Assembly (NCBI GenBank): GCA_027405735.1
Contig: JAPEHQ010000029.1
Location: forward strand, 10,001 to 67,452
Source: Mucor racemosus
Taxonomy: Eukaryota > Mucoromycota > Mucoromycetes > Mucorales > Mucoraceae
DNA: 57,452 nucleotides
Direction of reading: 5' to 3'
The position numbers and the translations under genes were made by a program. This document shows, one piece after another, positions 45,423-57,330 of this stretch (within the stretch, counting starts at the first letter, position 1; every line of letters begins with the position of its first letter). A model generated the notes under the pieces. It made no database searches, was not told the origin of the DNA, and worked only from the letters and a program-made list of their open reading frames with translations.

Positions 45423-47821
45423 ATGGCAGGGGCTATTTCATTACCGTCTGACGAAGGTAATGGCAGTGGTATTAAGCAAAGTTGGAGTCAAGCTCGCGAA
45501 TGGTTTGATAAAAAGTGGAATGGAAATAATAGTGAAAATGCACCTTTGTTAAATCGAGAACGAGGCACTGTTGAACCTCCCAGAAAGACTACTTTTCGCA
45601 TAGTAACTACTATTGTGGCTCTAGTTGTTGCTCTTATATTATTGGGAGTTACTATTGGATTGTGGTTTAATAATCATCATGCAAAGAAGCCAGGTAAGAA
45701 ATCGATTTACAATACCTGTAATTTATATAAATGTATTCATGTGGTATCTTTTTTGTAGTCGTTTCACCTCCAGGATTAACAGATCCCGAAAAGATTATCC
45801 TTGATTTACCTTCAAATCAAAGCGTTCGTGATTACCTAAAAATATATACCAGTGAAGCCCATTTAGCAGGCACTCCTAATGACAAAAAGCAAGCTGAATG
45901 GACTCGCGATCAATTCGAAAGTTTTGGATTAGAAACCAAGATTGATACTTATTGGCCTCTTTTAAACTACCCTATTTCTCATCGTTTAGCTCTTGTCTCA
46001 GGACCTGAGAATTTAAGATTTGAGGCAAAGTTGACTGAAGATCCTGTTGACGAGGATGAAACTAGCAAGAATCCTAATGTTGTTCCCACATTTCATGGTT
46101 ATTCCAAAAATGGTACTGTGCAAGGTCGTATTGTCTATGCAAATTATGGCCGTTTGGAAGATTTCCAATTTTTGAAAGATCAGGGTGTTAAATTAAACGG
46201 CACTATTGCTCTTATGCGTTATGGCGGTAACTTCCGTGGTCTCAAAGTTAGAGTTGCAGAACTTTTCGGTTGTGTAGGCGCATTAATCTACTCTGATCCT
46301 ATTGATGATGGGCCATTAAACAAGGATAATTCTTCAAATCCTGCTGAATCTTATCCTAATGGTCCTTGGAGATCCAAGAGCTCTGCTCAAAGAGGATCTG
46401 TTCAATACTTATCACTTGTTGCTGGAGATCCCTTAACCCCTGGTTATGCTGCTACTGAAAACGCCACTCGTATCAAACCAGAAGATTCCCCTGGTTTAGC
46501 CAAGATTCCTTCATTACCCTTATCTTGGGGAGATGCTTTACCTATTCTCAAAGCAACTCAAGGCTTAGGTGTTCGCGGTGAAGAAGATTGGGCTGGTGGT
46601 CTTGATGAAGTTGATTACTTCAGTGGTCCTACTGAAGGTGAAGCTATTTTGGTTAACCATATCGAAAATAAGATTACTCCAATTTGGAATGTTATTTCTC
46701 GCATTGAAGGTACTGAAGAACCTGATAAGGCTATTATTTTAGGTAATCATCGTGATGCCTGGGTTTATGGTGCTGTTGATCCATCTTCTGGATCTGCTTC
46801 TCTTTTGGAACTCGCTCGTGTATTTGGAGAACTTTTGAAGACTGGCTGGCGTCCTAGACGTACCATTGTTTTAGCATCTTGGGATGCCGAAGAATATGGT
46901 CTTGTTGGCTCCACTGAATGGGTCGAAGATAACAAAGAATGGCTCGATAAGGAGGCTGCCGTTTATATCAACGTTGATGTTGCTGTTTCTGGTTCTCACT
47001 TTGATGTTCAAGCATCTCCTTCTTTAAATCGAATTCTTTACAACGTAGTTTCTGATATCCACGATCCTCGTACTGGTAAATCCGTATTTGACGCATGGAG
47101 AGTAGATCAAAAGCTTGACGAGAATGAAAATCCTCAGATTGGACAATTAGGTTCTGGTTCTGACTTTGTTGGTTTCTTGGACCATGTTGGTATTGCCAGT
47201 ATCAGTATGGGCTTTGGAGGGGACTATGGAGTCTACCATAGCAATTATGATAGTTTCCACTGGATGGAAAAATTTGGAGATCCAGGATTCTTATATCATC
47301 AAACTCTTGTCAAACTTTGGGGTTTACTTACTTTGCGTCTTGCAGATTCTGCTATTATACCTCTCTATCCTTCTGATTATTCAGCTGAACTTGCTAAATA
47401 CGCTGATAAGCTTACTAAATATGCTGCTCCTCATAGTTTCCCCGAGTTGGAAAGAGCTATTGACAAACTTCAAAAGACTACTCGTCGATTTGAGCGCAAG
47501 AGACAACGTCTTGAAAGTCGTCTTTCTGAATACAAATCTTTGGATGATATCCCTACTGTTTTAGCCAAACGTTTAGCAAAAGCCAACAACCGCCTTACTT
47601 ACTTTGAACGTGGCTTCATTGATCCTAAGGGTATCGAAGGCCGTAACTGGTTCAAACATGTTGTTTACGCTCCTGGTCTTTGGACTGGGTATTCTTCTCA
47701 AGTCTTCCCTGCCATTGCTGATGGTATTGATGCCAAGGATTACGCACAAGCTCGTTATGCTGAAGAGAGAGCTTCTTGGGCTATCCATCAAGCTTCTAAA
47801 CGTTTAAAGGATGATTATTAG
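45423..47821 (+). CDS. M28 membrane peptidase, glutamate carboxypeptidase II/Vps70-like
   Basis: Two exons, 45423-45693 and 45759-47821, giving 777 residues (human GCPII has 750). Type II membrane layout: a cytoplasmic N terminus with an acidic dileucine motif ENAPLL (38-43), one membrane helix (about 58-82), then the lumenal part. A protease-associated domain (about 190-340) lies within the M28 peptidase domain. All five zinc ligands and the base are visible: GNHRDAW (His), GAVDPSSG (bridging Asp), WDAEEYGL (Glu-Glu), NVDVAVSG (Asp) and YHSNYDS (His). A TFR-dimer domain closes the protein. The family includes yeast Vps70 and Tre1/Tre2; the dileucine suggests endosome or vacuole. Substrate unknown. 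The gene is intact although it lies inside a split hAT element, and a partial copy lies at 54520. Confidence 0.93.
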
Positions 47822-50400
47822 TCTATTTATCAGGTTTAATTCATAAAAAGCTAATAAAATGGTTTATTTATTATATGAAAAAAAAACACAATAAATTAGC
47901 AACAAAACTATACAAAATGAAGTTTTAATGCAAAATAAATACACCAACGCTTTTTATTAGTCTATTATGCACTTTTTGATATCAATTTTATGCTGTTTAA
48001 AACTGGCATGAGATAACAAACCACTTTTTGATGGATTTCAGAAAGTTTGTTTTCAAAATTGGAGCGAGCACCAAAATAATTCTACGATGTATGCAATACC
48101 TATTTGCAGATTGTATAGATTTTTAAGTTGGATTTGGCTAGTAATAAGCTCTAGAAGATGCATAGATTCCACATTGGCTCACATAGACTCACTTTTTTGC
48201 TAAAAAGCGTCCCTGTGCTGAGCTTAAACCCTATCACCATCACCATGAACCGTAAACATCATCGTTTTCCTTTATAACTGTACTTTTCATCGCATTTTTT
48301 TGAATCAAAGAGTGTTGGTATACACTTGTAATAATTTTAGATTTATCCAGTTGCCCCAAATTAGTATATTAACTGATTTTGAGGGCAGAAAAATCGTACA
48401 AAGAAGAAAAATCGTACAAAGAAGAAAAATCTCATTTGGATGTGAAACTGGATGGTCTTTGAAACTCGTTTTTTTCTGCATTTTCTACATTCCGATTATA
48501 AATTAATATTAATTATACCTAGTATATATTGTGCTTTACTAATATATTCGTGTTTCATCTTCACGCACTTCTTAGAGCAACTATTGACGGCTACAAACAC
48601 AAATGATTTCTTACCGACACATTAACATTTTGTACAACAATGAATAAATAGACGCTCCAATCCATATTTGAAATGCAAGATATGCATTAAATTATGTTTA
48701 ATGGTTAAAACAATGATTTGAAATACATAAAAGTATCTACATTGTTCAATATATATACTCATAAATTCATATAATAGCTAAATTTACTTGAAATATGGCA
48801 TTTTTAAAGGATTGTTTTATGTGCGTATTGTCCTTTTCTGAAGCGCAGACCAAGCCAAACCTATTTCTCACATTATGTACTTACTTGCTATATTTTTTTT
48901 CTCGGATTTTTGCGATCATAATTTTCAACCAAAAATCAGTCTCTAGATCCTTACAGATACTCACGAAATTTCGTAAAATTCGTTCTTTCCAATTTTAAAC
49001 CCCAAAAAGAAGTTTTTGCATAAGGTATTCCTAAGATCAAAATGATCGAAAACTCTCAGGGTTTTATCTTTAATTGTTTATTTTATTGCTCCTTATTCGA
49101 AAAATTAATTTTTTTCAAAAAAACATAAAATTATAATATTGAAAATTGCGCATGATTTTCAGCGAAGATTTTTTAAATGAACTATACCATTAGAAGCGCC
49201 ATCAATGGTTATATAAATAAGTCTTAAGATGCCTTTGACATATATTTAATAATTTTTTGAGGAATTAGCCGAAAAGCGATTTCAAAATCCAAAAAATGAC
49301 ATTTTTTTTTTTTTTTTTTTTTTTATGGGATGAAAGTTTTATATTTTATTTAAAAAAGAAAATTGAAACTCATCATAGTAATGGACAAGCTGTATACTAA
49401 AAAATGACATTTTAAATCATTCTAAAAAAAAATTGAAGATCGGCTTTTGAATTATTTGCCCGCTGCCGCCGCCGCCGCTAAATTATTGATGCAAATACTC
49501 TGTAAGCCTTGCTGTATGTTGTATATTCAATCTTAGGAGTATATTGATACCATAATACTTTCATATAGTTGGAGGTACAAGTGAGTGCAACGTATGTGTA
49601 TTTAATCATAAACAGAAGATGACTAAATCGTGTGAAAAATATGCCCGAGCAAGTTTTTTCGAGTGAGAATTTACATCAACGGACGAAAAGTAATAGTATT
49701 TTTTTACATACACATATTAGTTTGTCAGCATATACGTTAACTCTCAAACCACAAAGAATAATGATAGAAAAATGTAAAAACCATTAAATTCGTGTACATT
49801 TAGTTCTTAAGTGCAAATATTCTGATGATTTTTTTGATCCCATAAGCTTGTAAATGTTGTTTCATGTAATAATTGACGTTTATTCTTATACAAATTAATC
49901 AAGTTGTATTTGCATATTAAGGAGCGTTTATGAGTTAACATTCTAGAATTACAATGACAAAGGCCATATCTGATCTGTGTGAATAGTTTTCGGGGGGAAA
50001 CTACGCCGACGAAAATCTATTGTTGGATTGTGCATACTCAATGATGGAGATTAATAGATTAATTTGTTACATTCGTCGTGAATAACCATTATTAAAATGC
50101 AAACGATGCTGATTGATAACGATTATATGTAATAATTTAGCATATTCTCATTGTAGTTTGCCACTTATTTTAATAGTTTACCAAATCGAAATGATTTATT
50201 TCCATATTGATGTGAAGGTAGTAGATCATTTACCGTTACAATGCAACCAGTTGATTTTGTCGGTTTGAGACAAATAAATGTTGTTTTCAAAAAATTAAAT
50301 TGTCAATTTTAAAAGCCATATTTTGTCAGTTTTTCATATAAGCATGTTGTTTTTTTAAAAAAAGATACTTATTTAAATAAAATATGTTTAAAATGGTGTT
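47822..50400. other. Gene-poor region, 2.6 kb
   Basis: No recognised gene. Contains a direct repeat of GAAAAATCGTACAAAGAA (about 48387-48430), a T-run (49303-49324) and a GCCGCC triplet run (49459-49480), which is unusual in this AT-rich setting. Confidence 0.45.
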
Positions 50401-50404
50401 TTGT

Positions 50405-51090
50405 TATAGCAGTTGATAATTTGGCGCTTAGAGTAATTGGAGAAGGCATAACGATCACCAACGGATATGTCATTAAAAGCTTCGGCAATCCTGCTTGACA
50501 AATTTTCTTTAGTCATCAGTCGCTGACTCTTCAACCTTCCCTTTACTATAGCCCAAATCTACTCAATGGGATTCAATTCAGGCGAATAAGGGGGGCAGGT
50601 ACATTGTTCTATAGCCCCTGCTTTCAATTTTTCTAATCATTGGCTTCGATTTATGGATTGAACAATTATCCATAACAAGATAGCCTCCCTTTAAGCTTTC
50701 ATCAAGATCTATGATGTCAAGAAGTTCATTCATGAACATGACAAAGTGAGCAGTGGTTGTGCCTCTTGCTATTGGCTTATTGTTTTCATTGGCATTACCT
50801 TCTGCGATGTTTGCGTACTCTATAGTGGGTTCCTCTATAATAATCTCACCTACAGCTCGTTCTTTCCCTTTGCTCAATTTTCTCTTTTTCTTTACAACTA
50901 GCGTTTCCTTTCTTTTTGGTGGTGGTTTCATCAAAACAACATGGATAAAACTAGACGAATTTATAGCACTGATAATTGTACGGGATGGCGACTTAGTTTT
51001 CGGGATTATCACTTTAGCAGGTGTTCCAACGGCGGATCTAGCCCAACTGTTTCTCAAGTTGGTATGAAATCTAGTCTCATCTATATATAG
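50405..51090 (-). pseudogene. Tc1/mariner-type DDE transposase relic
   Basis: On the minus strand the catalytic core is readable: YIDETRFHTNLRNSW (first Asp, about 51085-51045), MNELLDIID then YLVMDNCSIHKS (second Asp, about 50665-50635), and YSPELNPIE followed by IWAIVKGRLK (third acidic residue, about 50590-50530). An extra C in the run near 50595 shifts the frame just before YSPELNP, and a TAG follows NPIE (likely mutated CAG). The N-terminal DNA-binding region is absent. It therefore encodes no active enzyme. It lies in the insert between the two hAT halves. The linker between the first and second Asp has a long Lys-rich insertion. Confidence 0.85.
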
Positions 51091-51410
51091 TGTGAATTGA
51101 TATGTGAATATTAAAATAAAAGTGTTGTTCTAATATTATTTCATTCATGTATTCGATGTTGATATTTAAATCATGTATAAGAAAGAATACGAGTATAATC
51201 ATTTGCATAACTCAAGATGTATTCCATAAACTAGTTTTATGATATGTTAAATAAAATAATGTAAACGTCAATATTAATTGTATTTGAATTATTAACGTAT
51301 TGAGATTTATTTCTTATATTAAAGAATATTATATCTACCCAACAGTGACAACGAGCAAAAATTATCGACAGCGATACAAAAAAGAAGAGAGAAAGACAGG
51401 GAATGCAAAA
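51091..51410. other. AT-rich spacer
   Basis: About 320 bp without recognised features. Confidence 0.4.
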
Positions 51411-51645
51411 CTACAAGTCTGAGCCATTTGTCAGCGATGAAGGGTACTTATGATATTCTGAAGGATTAGAATGTATTCTTGCCAGTGACATGAGCATTGG
51501 TAGCCTCGGGTCATTTGTATAACAAAGACCCAAATCCTTCATGGCGACGAGTTTTGGTGTTAAACGTACCACATTCTCTTTGTTATATTCTTCGGAAAAA
51601 ATATACAAAGAGCCCTTTCCTCTGAAATATAATGATTGATTGTAT
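51411..51645 (-). pseudogene. Partial paralog of the exon at 52930
   Basis: Read on the minus strand, RALCIF (about 51625) is followed, after a one-base frameshift in a T-run, by SEEYNKENVVRLTPKL, LGLCYTNDPRLPML and SNPSEYHKY. These match in order the plus-strand exon 52930-53173 (NALCIFYNEEITDEA, LDICYAEDPRKPML, GNPAYYHRY). It ends at a TAG (51411-51413) with no further homologous exons seen. So it is a divergent, broken copy facing away from the minisatellite. Function as for the plus-strand relative, unknown. Confidence 0.6.
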
Positions 51646-51661
51646 CCATTAACACACTTTG

Positions 51662-52915
51662 AGGTTTGTTTGAAGAAAGGTTTTTTGGTTCATTGGCCAA
51701 TCTTTTTATCATGGACCGACCTTTTTATCGTGTGACAACCTTTTCTCTTGCGGACCAACCTTTTCTCTAGTGGACCAACCTTTTTCTCGTGGACCAACCT
51801 TTTCTCTAGTGGACCAACCTTTTCTCTCGTGGACCAACCTTTTCTCTCGTGGACCAACTTTTTTTCTCGTGGACCAACCTTTCTCTCGTGGACCAACCTT
51901 TTCTCTCGTGGACCAACCTTTTCTCTCGTGGACCAACCTTTTCTCTCGTGGACCAACCTTTTCTCTTGTGGACCAACCTTTTCTCTAGTGGACCAACCTT
52001 TTCTCTCGTGGACCAACTTTTTCTCTTATGGACCAACCTTTTCTCTTGTGGACCAACCTTTTCTCTAGTGGACCAACCTTTTCTCTAGTGGACCAACCTT
52101 TTCTCTCGTGGACAACCTTTTCTCTCGTGGACCAACCTTTTCTCTCGTGGACCAACTTTTCTCTCGTGGACCAACTTTTTCTCTTATGGACCAACCTTTT
52201 CTCTCGTGGACCAACCTTTTCTCTCGTGGACCAACCTTTTCTCTCGTGGACCAACTTTTCTCTATTGGACCAACTTTTTCTCTCGTGGACCAACCTTTTC
52301 TCTCGTGGACCAACCTTTTCTCTAGTGGACCAACCTTTTTTCTCGTGGACCAACCTTTTCTCTAGTGGACCAACCTTTTCTCTCGTGGACCAACCTTTTC
52401 TCTCGTGGACCAACCTTTTCTCTCGTGGACCAACCTTTTCTCTCGTGGACCAACTTTTTCTCTTATGGACCAACCTTTTCTCTCGTGGACCAACTTTTTC
52501 TCTTATGGACCAACCTTTTCTCTCGTGACCAACCTTTTCTCTCGTGGACCAACCTTTTCTCTATTGGACCAACCTTTTCTCTCGTGGACCAACCTTTTCT
52601 CTCGTGGACCAACCTTTTCTCTCGTGGACCAACCTTTTCTCTCGTGGACCAACTTTTTCTCTCGTGGACCAACCTTTTCTCTAGTGGACCAACCTTCTCT
52701 CTAGTGGACCAACCTTTTCTCTCGTGGACCAACCTTTTCTCTATTGGACCAACCTTTTCTCTATTGGACCAACCTTTTCTCTCGTGGACCAACCTTTTCT
52801 CTCGTGGACCAACTTTTCTCTCGTGGACCAACCTTTTCTCTCGTGGACCAACTTTTTCTCTCGTGGACCAACCTTTTCTCTCGTGGACCAACCTTTTCTC
52901 TATTGGACCAACCTT
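51662..52915. repeat. 20-bp minisatellite, about 60 units
   Basis: Tandem units of TGGACCAACCTTTTCTCTCG from about 51740 to 52915, with degenerate units extending left to about 51662. Common variants change CTCG to CTAG, CTTG, CTTA or CTAT and the T-run from 4 to 5. As 20 is not a multiple of 3, one 60-bp superperiod passes through all three frames. The consensus has no stop in any of six frames, giving 20-residue protein repeats (plus WTNLFSRGPTFSLVDQPFLS; minus REKRLVHERKGWSTREKVGP). Variants containing CTCTAG introduce stops. Confidence 0.97.
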
Positions 52916-52929
52916 CATCGATATCTGCT

Positions 52930-54265
52930 ATGACAAGTGTCTCCCGAAACAATGCTCTGTGCATCTTTTACAACGAAGAAATTACTGATGAAGCTGCCAA
53001 AAGACTCGTAGTAAAACTTAATTCGCTCTGTGAGTTGGATATATGCTACGCCGAAGATCCCAGGAAACCAATGCTGCAAACAAAAGTGAAGATCAATGGC
53101 AACCCAGCTTATTATCATCGTTACGACAATGACCATCCAAAACCAGAGATATCTGTGGATAAAGTAATGCTTAGTAAGTGATTATGAATATTGTTTTGGG
53201 AAATCATGACACACAACATGTATTAATGTTATAATTTTACTAGAAAACCACAGCCAAGTTGTTAATTATATGAATCAAGTGTATCTATCTAGTAACGTAC
53301 ACCACCTGATCAAAAACTTTTCGAGAGCAAGCTAATGTCAATGAAGGAAATTTATTCAGAAATAATCCTCATCACAGATCTGTTTGATGACAAGTCCGTG
53401 AAATCGTTTTCTACTTGGTGTGGAATGGCCAAACTTAACTTTGTCAGTGTCGAACAACAGCGCAAGTATCAAAAGAATGGACAAAAAATAAGGCGTCGTT
53501 TGCTCTGGGTACTCAAGAAAGAACACTGTGGTAAGTATACTCTCGCAGCACGTGAACATATATTCATATATTTATATATCTATATATCTATATGCAGAAC
53601 CGATAGCCAAGAAGGTATTGAATGCGGGCCGAGAACATAAAATGCGAATTGAAGACTTAAAAAAGGATGAATATCAAGTAATTGGCTACGTACGCAAATC
53701 GCCAGGAAAGGAAAATGCAAAGACTAGACTTCGACTCTTGGATTCAATGGTGGATAGACTGATCAAAGATTCTTCTGTGGACATGGTGTTCGCATCGTAC
53801 TCTTCTGCATCCAAGCAACCATTTGCAGACCGTGACAGAACCGATCCCATCCATGTGCCAAAGACTTCGGGAAACACACAAGGTATTATATACAAATAAA
53901 AAAAAATTAACGCGTTTACTTAATCTAACATGTAACATAGACTTGTTGCGACTTTTGTCTACTGCCAGCAAGCCAATTGCGATTGTCGCAATTGATTTTG
54001 CCGGCCTAACTACTAATACAAATGACTTAATCCAGTGGCTTCGGTAAGTTGAATCATATGGTACAAGTATATTTTAATGTACTTTATGTGAGCTTAATGT
54101 GCTCTATGTAGGGATCACGAAATTGTAAAGATGGTGTTGATTGACAACATAGAGGCCCTCAGTCAAAGTTACACTTTCACCAGAGAGCAGCTTCTTACAG
54201 ATATATCAGTATTACAGCATTTTGATTCTCGCCCGGCTCCCATTAAAAGATCGTTAAAACCATGA
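52930..54265 (+). CDS. Serine-recombinase-like protein (Mucoromycota family)
   Basis: Readable exons: 52930-53173, 53244-53332 (stops at TAA 53333), about 53320-53530, 53598-53882, 53941-54043, 54112-54265. The last four join in frame. The first two are in a different frame from the third, so there is a frameshift or an undetected intron near 53300. The N-terminal module (ALCIFYNEEITDEA, DPRKPML) is followed by LITDLFDDKSVKSFSTWCGM, then a C-terminal domain starting QVIGYVRKSPGKE (about 53670-53710) and later IAIVAIDFAGLTTNTNDLI. YVRKS looks like the Y-x-R-x-S active-site motif of serine recombinases such as IS607 TnpA; the usual DRLxR is DFAGL here. So catalysis is doubtful. The reading frame is also open back into the minisatellite. 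The family assignment is my inference. Confidence 0.5.
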
Positions 54266-54519
54266 ATTGCTTTTGGATATCTCATTCTTGTCATCCTTTT
54301 TTTAACCTAACTACCTGAGTTATTCATTTTATGTGTTTGTTATATGATCCTCTTTTGAATAAACCACATACGTTGCAGTTGCTCTCTGTTTGTTATATAT
54401 TGACTATGATAAATAGGCATGATTGGCTATTCAATTAAGTATATGCATCTAGAAACAAGTCTAGATCTTAATGTAAGCCGATGAAGGCACATAAGGAATG
54501 TTTTATAATATATCTTGCT
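54266..54519. other. Spacer before the peptidase pseudogene
   Basis: About 250 bp of AT-rich sequence without recognised features. Confidence 0.4.
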
Positions 54520-55549
54520 TATGATATTGAAAGATCAAGGCGTTGAATTAAACGGTACTATTGCTCTCATGCGTTATGGTGGTAATTTCCGTGGTCTCAA
54601 AGTTAGAGCTGCTGAAAGTTTTGGTTGTGTAGGCGCATTAATCTACTCTAATCCTATTGATGATGGACCTTTGAATAAAGATACTTCTTCAAATCCTGCT
54701 GAATCTTATCCTAATGGTCCTTGGATATCCAAGAGCTCTGCTCAAAGAGGATCTGTTCAATTCTTTTCAGTTATTGCTGGAGATCCTTTAACTCCTGGTT
54801 ATGCTGCTACTGAAAATGCTACTCGTATCAAATACGAAGATTGCCCCGGTGTACCCAAAATTCCTGCATTACCCTTATCTTGGAAAGATACTTTACCTAT
54901 TCTCAAAGCTACCCAGGGATTAGATGTTCGTAGTAAGAAAAACTGGGCAGGCGGCCTTGATGAAGTTGATTACTTCAGTGGTCCTACTGAAGGTGAAGCT
55001 ATTTTGGTTAACCATATCGAAAATAAGATTACTCCAATTTGGAAATTTATTTCCCGTATTGAAGGTACTGAAGAATCTGATAAGGCTATTATTTTAGGTA
55101 ATCATCGTGATGCCTGGGTTTATGGTGCTGTTGATCCATCTTCTGGATCTGCTTCTCTTTTGGAACTCGCTCATGTATTTGGAGAACTTTTGAAGACTGG
55201 CTGGCGTCCTAGACGTACCATTGTTTTAGCATCTTGGGATGCCGAAGAATATGGTCTTGTTGGCTCCACTGAATGGATCGAAGATAACAAAGAATGGCTC
55301 GATAAGGAGGCTGCCGTTTATATCAACGTTGATATTGCTGTTTCTGGTTCTCATTTTGATGTTCAAGCATCTCCTTCTTTAAATCAAATTCTTTACAACG
55401 TAGTTTCTGATATTCATGATCCTCGTACTGGTAAATCAGTACTTGAGGCCTGGAGATCCGACCAAAAGCTCGTAGAAGACCAAGATCCTGAAATCCTTCG
55501 ATTAGGATCTGGTTCCTTTTTTAGATCATGTGGGAATTGCTAGTATTAA
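54520..55549 (+). pseudogene. Truncated second copy of the M28 peptidase gene
   Basis: Homologous to the intact gene from LKDQGV (about residue 155 there) to just after the fourth zinc-ligand region. It lacks the N terminus, membrane helix, last His ligand and dimer domain. Near 55512 a net loss of 11 bases relative to the intact gene shifts the frame and ends it at TAG 55541-55543. Homology stops at about 55548, exactly where TTGTCAT and hAT intron sequence begin. The part from about 54960 to 55440 is almost identical to 46603-47085, while the part before 54960 carries many more differences. Confidence 0.92.
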
Positions 55550-55621
55550 TTGTCATTTTAAATCTTGCTAGATTGTGATTAACTGATACATTTTTTTTTC
55601 TTTACCGTATTAACAATAAAG

Positions 55622-57330
55622 GTAAAAACATTGCTGAAGTTGTGCATAAATTACTTATTGATTATGAAATACAATCAAAATTATTCACAATCACTTCGGA
55701 TTCCGCATCAAATATGAAGGCAATGGCAGAAGAACTGGCTCTTCTGATACCAAATTTTGATCCTAATCAACATTGGATAAGGTGCTTTGCACACACCTTA
55801 AATCTCGCAGTTACGGCGATGTTAAATACCGGTTTTACGAATCAAGCACCAACCAATGAAGAGTCTGTATATTTGCTTAGAGCTCGTGAAGACCATGAAG
55901 ATAACGAAGATGTTGAATCTGCCATTGGTCATGTAACTAGAGATAGTAATCCATTAAACAGATTAAGAGCAGGAATTGTTAGAATCAGGTAATATTTACA
56001 TGTATTTTGTGCTTTAAATATTGAAACTAAATACAAACCTTTTAGGGCCTCATCAACAATCACTCGCCAATACATTTTAGAATGTAAATATGTTGACATC
56101 CCTGCGTTGCGAATGATACTCGATAATAAAACACGTTGGAACTCTAGCTTTTACATGATCAAAAGGGGCCTTCAACAAGTCGAAGCATTTAATGCTACAT
56201 GTATGCATCGTAGCTTCACTGAAAAACTTGGGAAATATTATTTAGACGATCAAGATGTAGCATACTTGAAGAAAATTGTGAAAGTTTTAGAACCATTTGA
56301 AATTGTATCACGTTGGATGTCTGGCCAAAAGTAAGTTTTATTTTTTTATTTTGAATTAGTTAAGTGAATAGACATTGACTTTACAATTTTTGTTAGATAT
56401 CCCACAATCAATGAGGTTATTTTTAAATATAACATACTATTTACATTGCTAGAGCGCAAGATAAGGAAGTCATTTAAACATTGTTCTCTCAACCCCACTC
56501 CTGGCATCGATCCATGTCGTGTACCTTCTGCTTCTGGTCGTACTCGTAGTGGTGCTCAAGATTTAATTCAAATCAGTTTTGATGAGTTCAAATCAATGTA
56601 TGGAGAATCCATCAAAAGAATGAACACCACAAGTATTCATGACAACATGGTGAAAGGATGCTTTTTTGCGTACTTGAAATTGACAAGCTACTACTCAAAA
56701 ACAGGCACAAGTGACATTTATCCAGTTGCTACAGCACTGGACCCATCATACAGGTTCAGTTATTGGAAGTCCGAAAATTGGGGTGAACCTTACGAAACAC
56801 AGGCGGAAGAAGCAGTGAAAAATGCTTGGAAAAAGTACAATCCAAATGCCACCAATGAAGCATCTAATCAGTACAATACTTCAGTTCCTGATGAATTTGA
56901 TGAGCAGGATGACAGCGAAGAAGAATTTGATTACGAACAGCAAGTGCGCTATGTAAGACGAACGATAGTACATGAACAATCTCAGAATTACACTGAAAAT
57001 TTTGTGGATCAGCTAGATATGTATATCAAAGCAGCACCACTTCAACTGCAACAACATCAGGTATTTCAGCAATTGCAATCAGTAGAACAAGCTTCTGAGG
57101 ATGACATCCTTTGGTGGGAAAAGGACCTGGAAGAGTCGCATGGACTTAATCCAATTTCAAGGGAGTTGATGTTCTGGAAAACTGCAAGCGTTACTGGATC
57201 TTCCAATCTTGCAAATATGGCATCAGATTATTTGAGTGTAGTAGCATCCTCAACAAGTTGTGAAAGAGTATTCAGCAGATCGAAAAGATTTATAACCAAT
57301 GAGAGGAATCGCTTGACAAGTGAAATATAA
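55622..57330 (+). pseudogene. hAT transposase, 3' part (exons 3-5)
   Basis: Exons 55622-55988, 56046-56330 and 56397-57330, all with GT-AG introns and continuous phase. They encode FTITSDSASNMKAM (second catalytic Asp region, about 55690-55730), WIRCFAHTLNLAV (the RC.AH.LNL block, about 55775-55815), DNKTRWNSSF (about 56120-56150), YPVATALDPSYRF and the C-terminal hAT dimerisation domain (DILWWEK, then MASDYLSVVASSTSCERVFS, about 57100-57290). The first base of exon 3 completes the codon left open by exon 2 at 44662. No stop or frameshift is seen in this part. Without exons 1-2 it has no BED finger or first Asp. The terminal repeat should lie right of 57330 but is not identified. Confidence 0.92.

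Noticed and set aside
45731..45758. Alternative upstream start for the second peptidase exon
   Set aside because: This stretch is the end of an intron (TTTTTTGTAG); splicing to 45693 supplies the membrane anchor and keeps frame.
51662..52915. CRISPR-like array
   Set aside because: Units are contiguous 20-bp tandem copies with no unique spacers, in a eukaryotic genome.
51690..52988. Many long overlapping ORFs on both strands (up to about 200 codons)
   Set aside because: They are all readings of the 20-bp minisatellite, which is stop-free in every frame; they are not evidence of separate genes.
50405..54265. Fanzor/TnpB nuclease partner for the recombinase-like gene
   Set aside because: No RuvC-type DED pattern or CxxC zinc ribbon was found in readable frames nearby.
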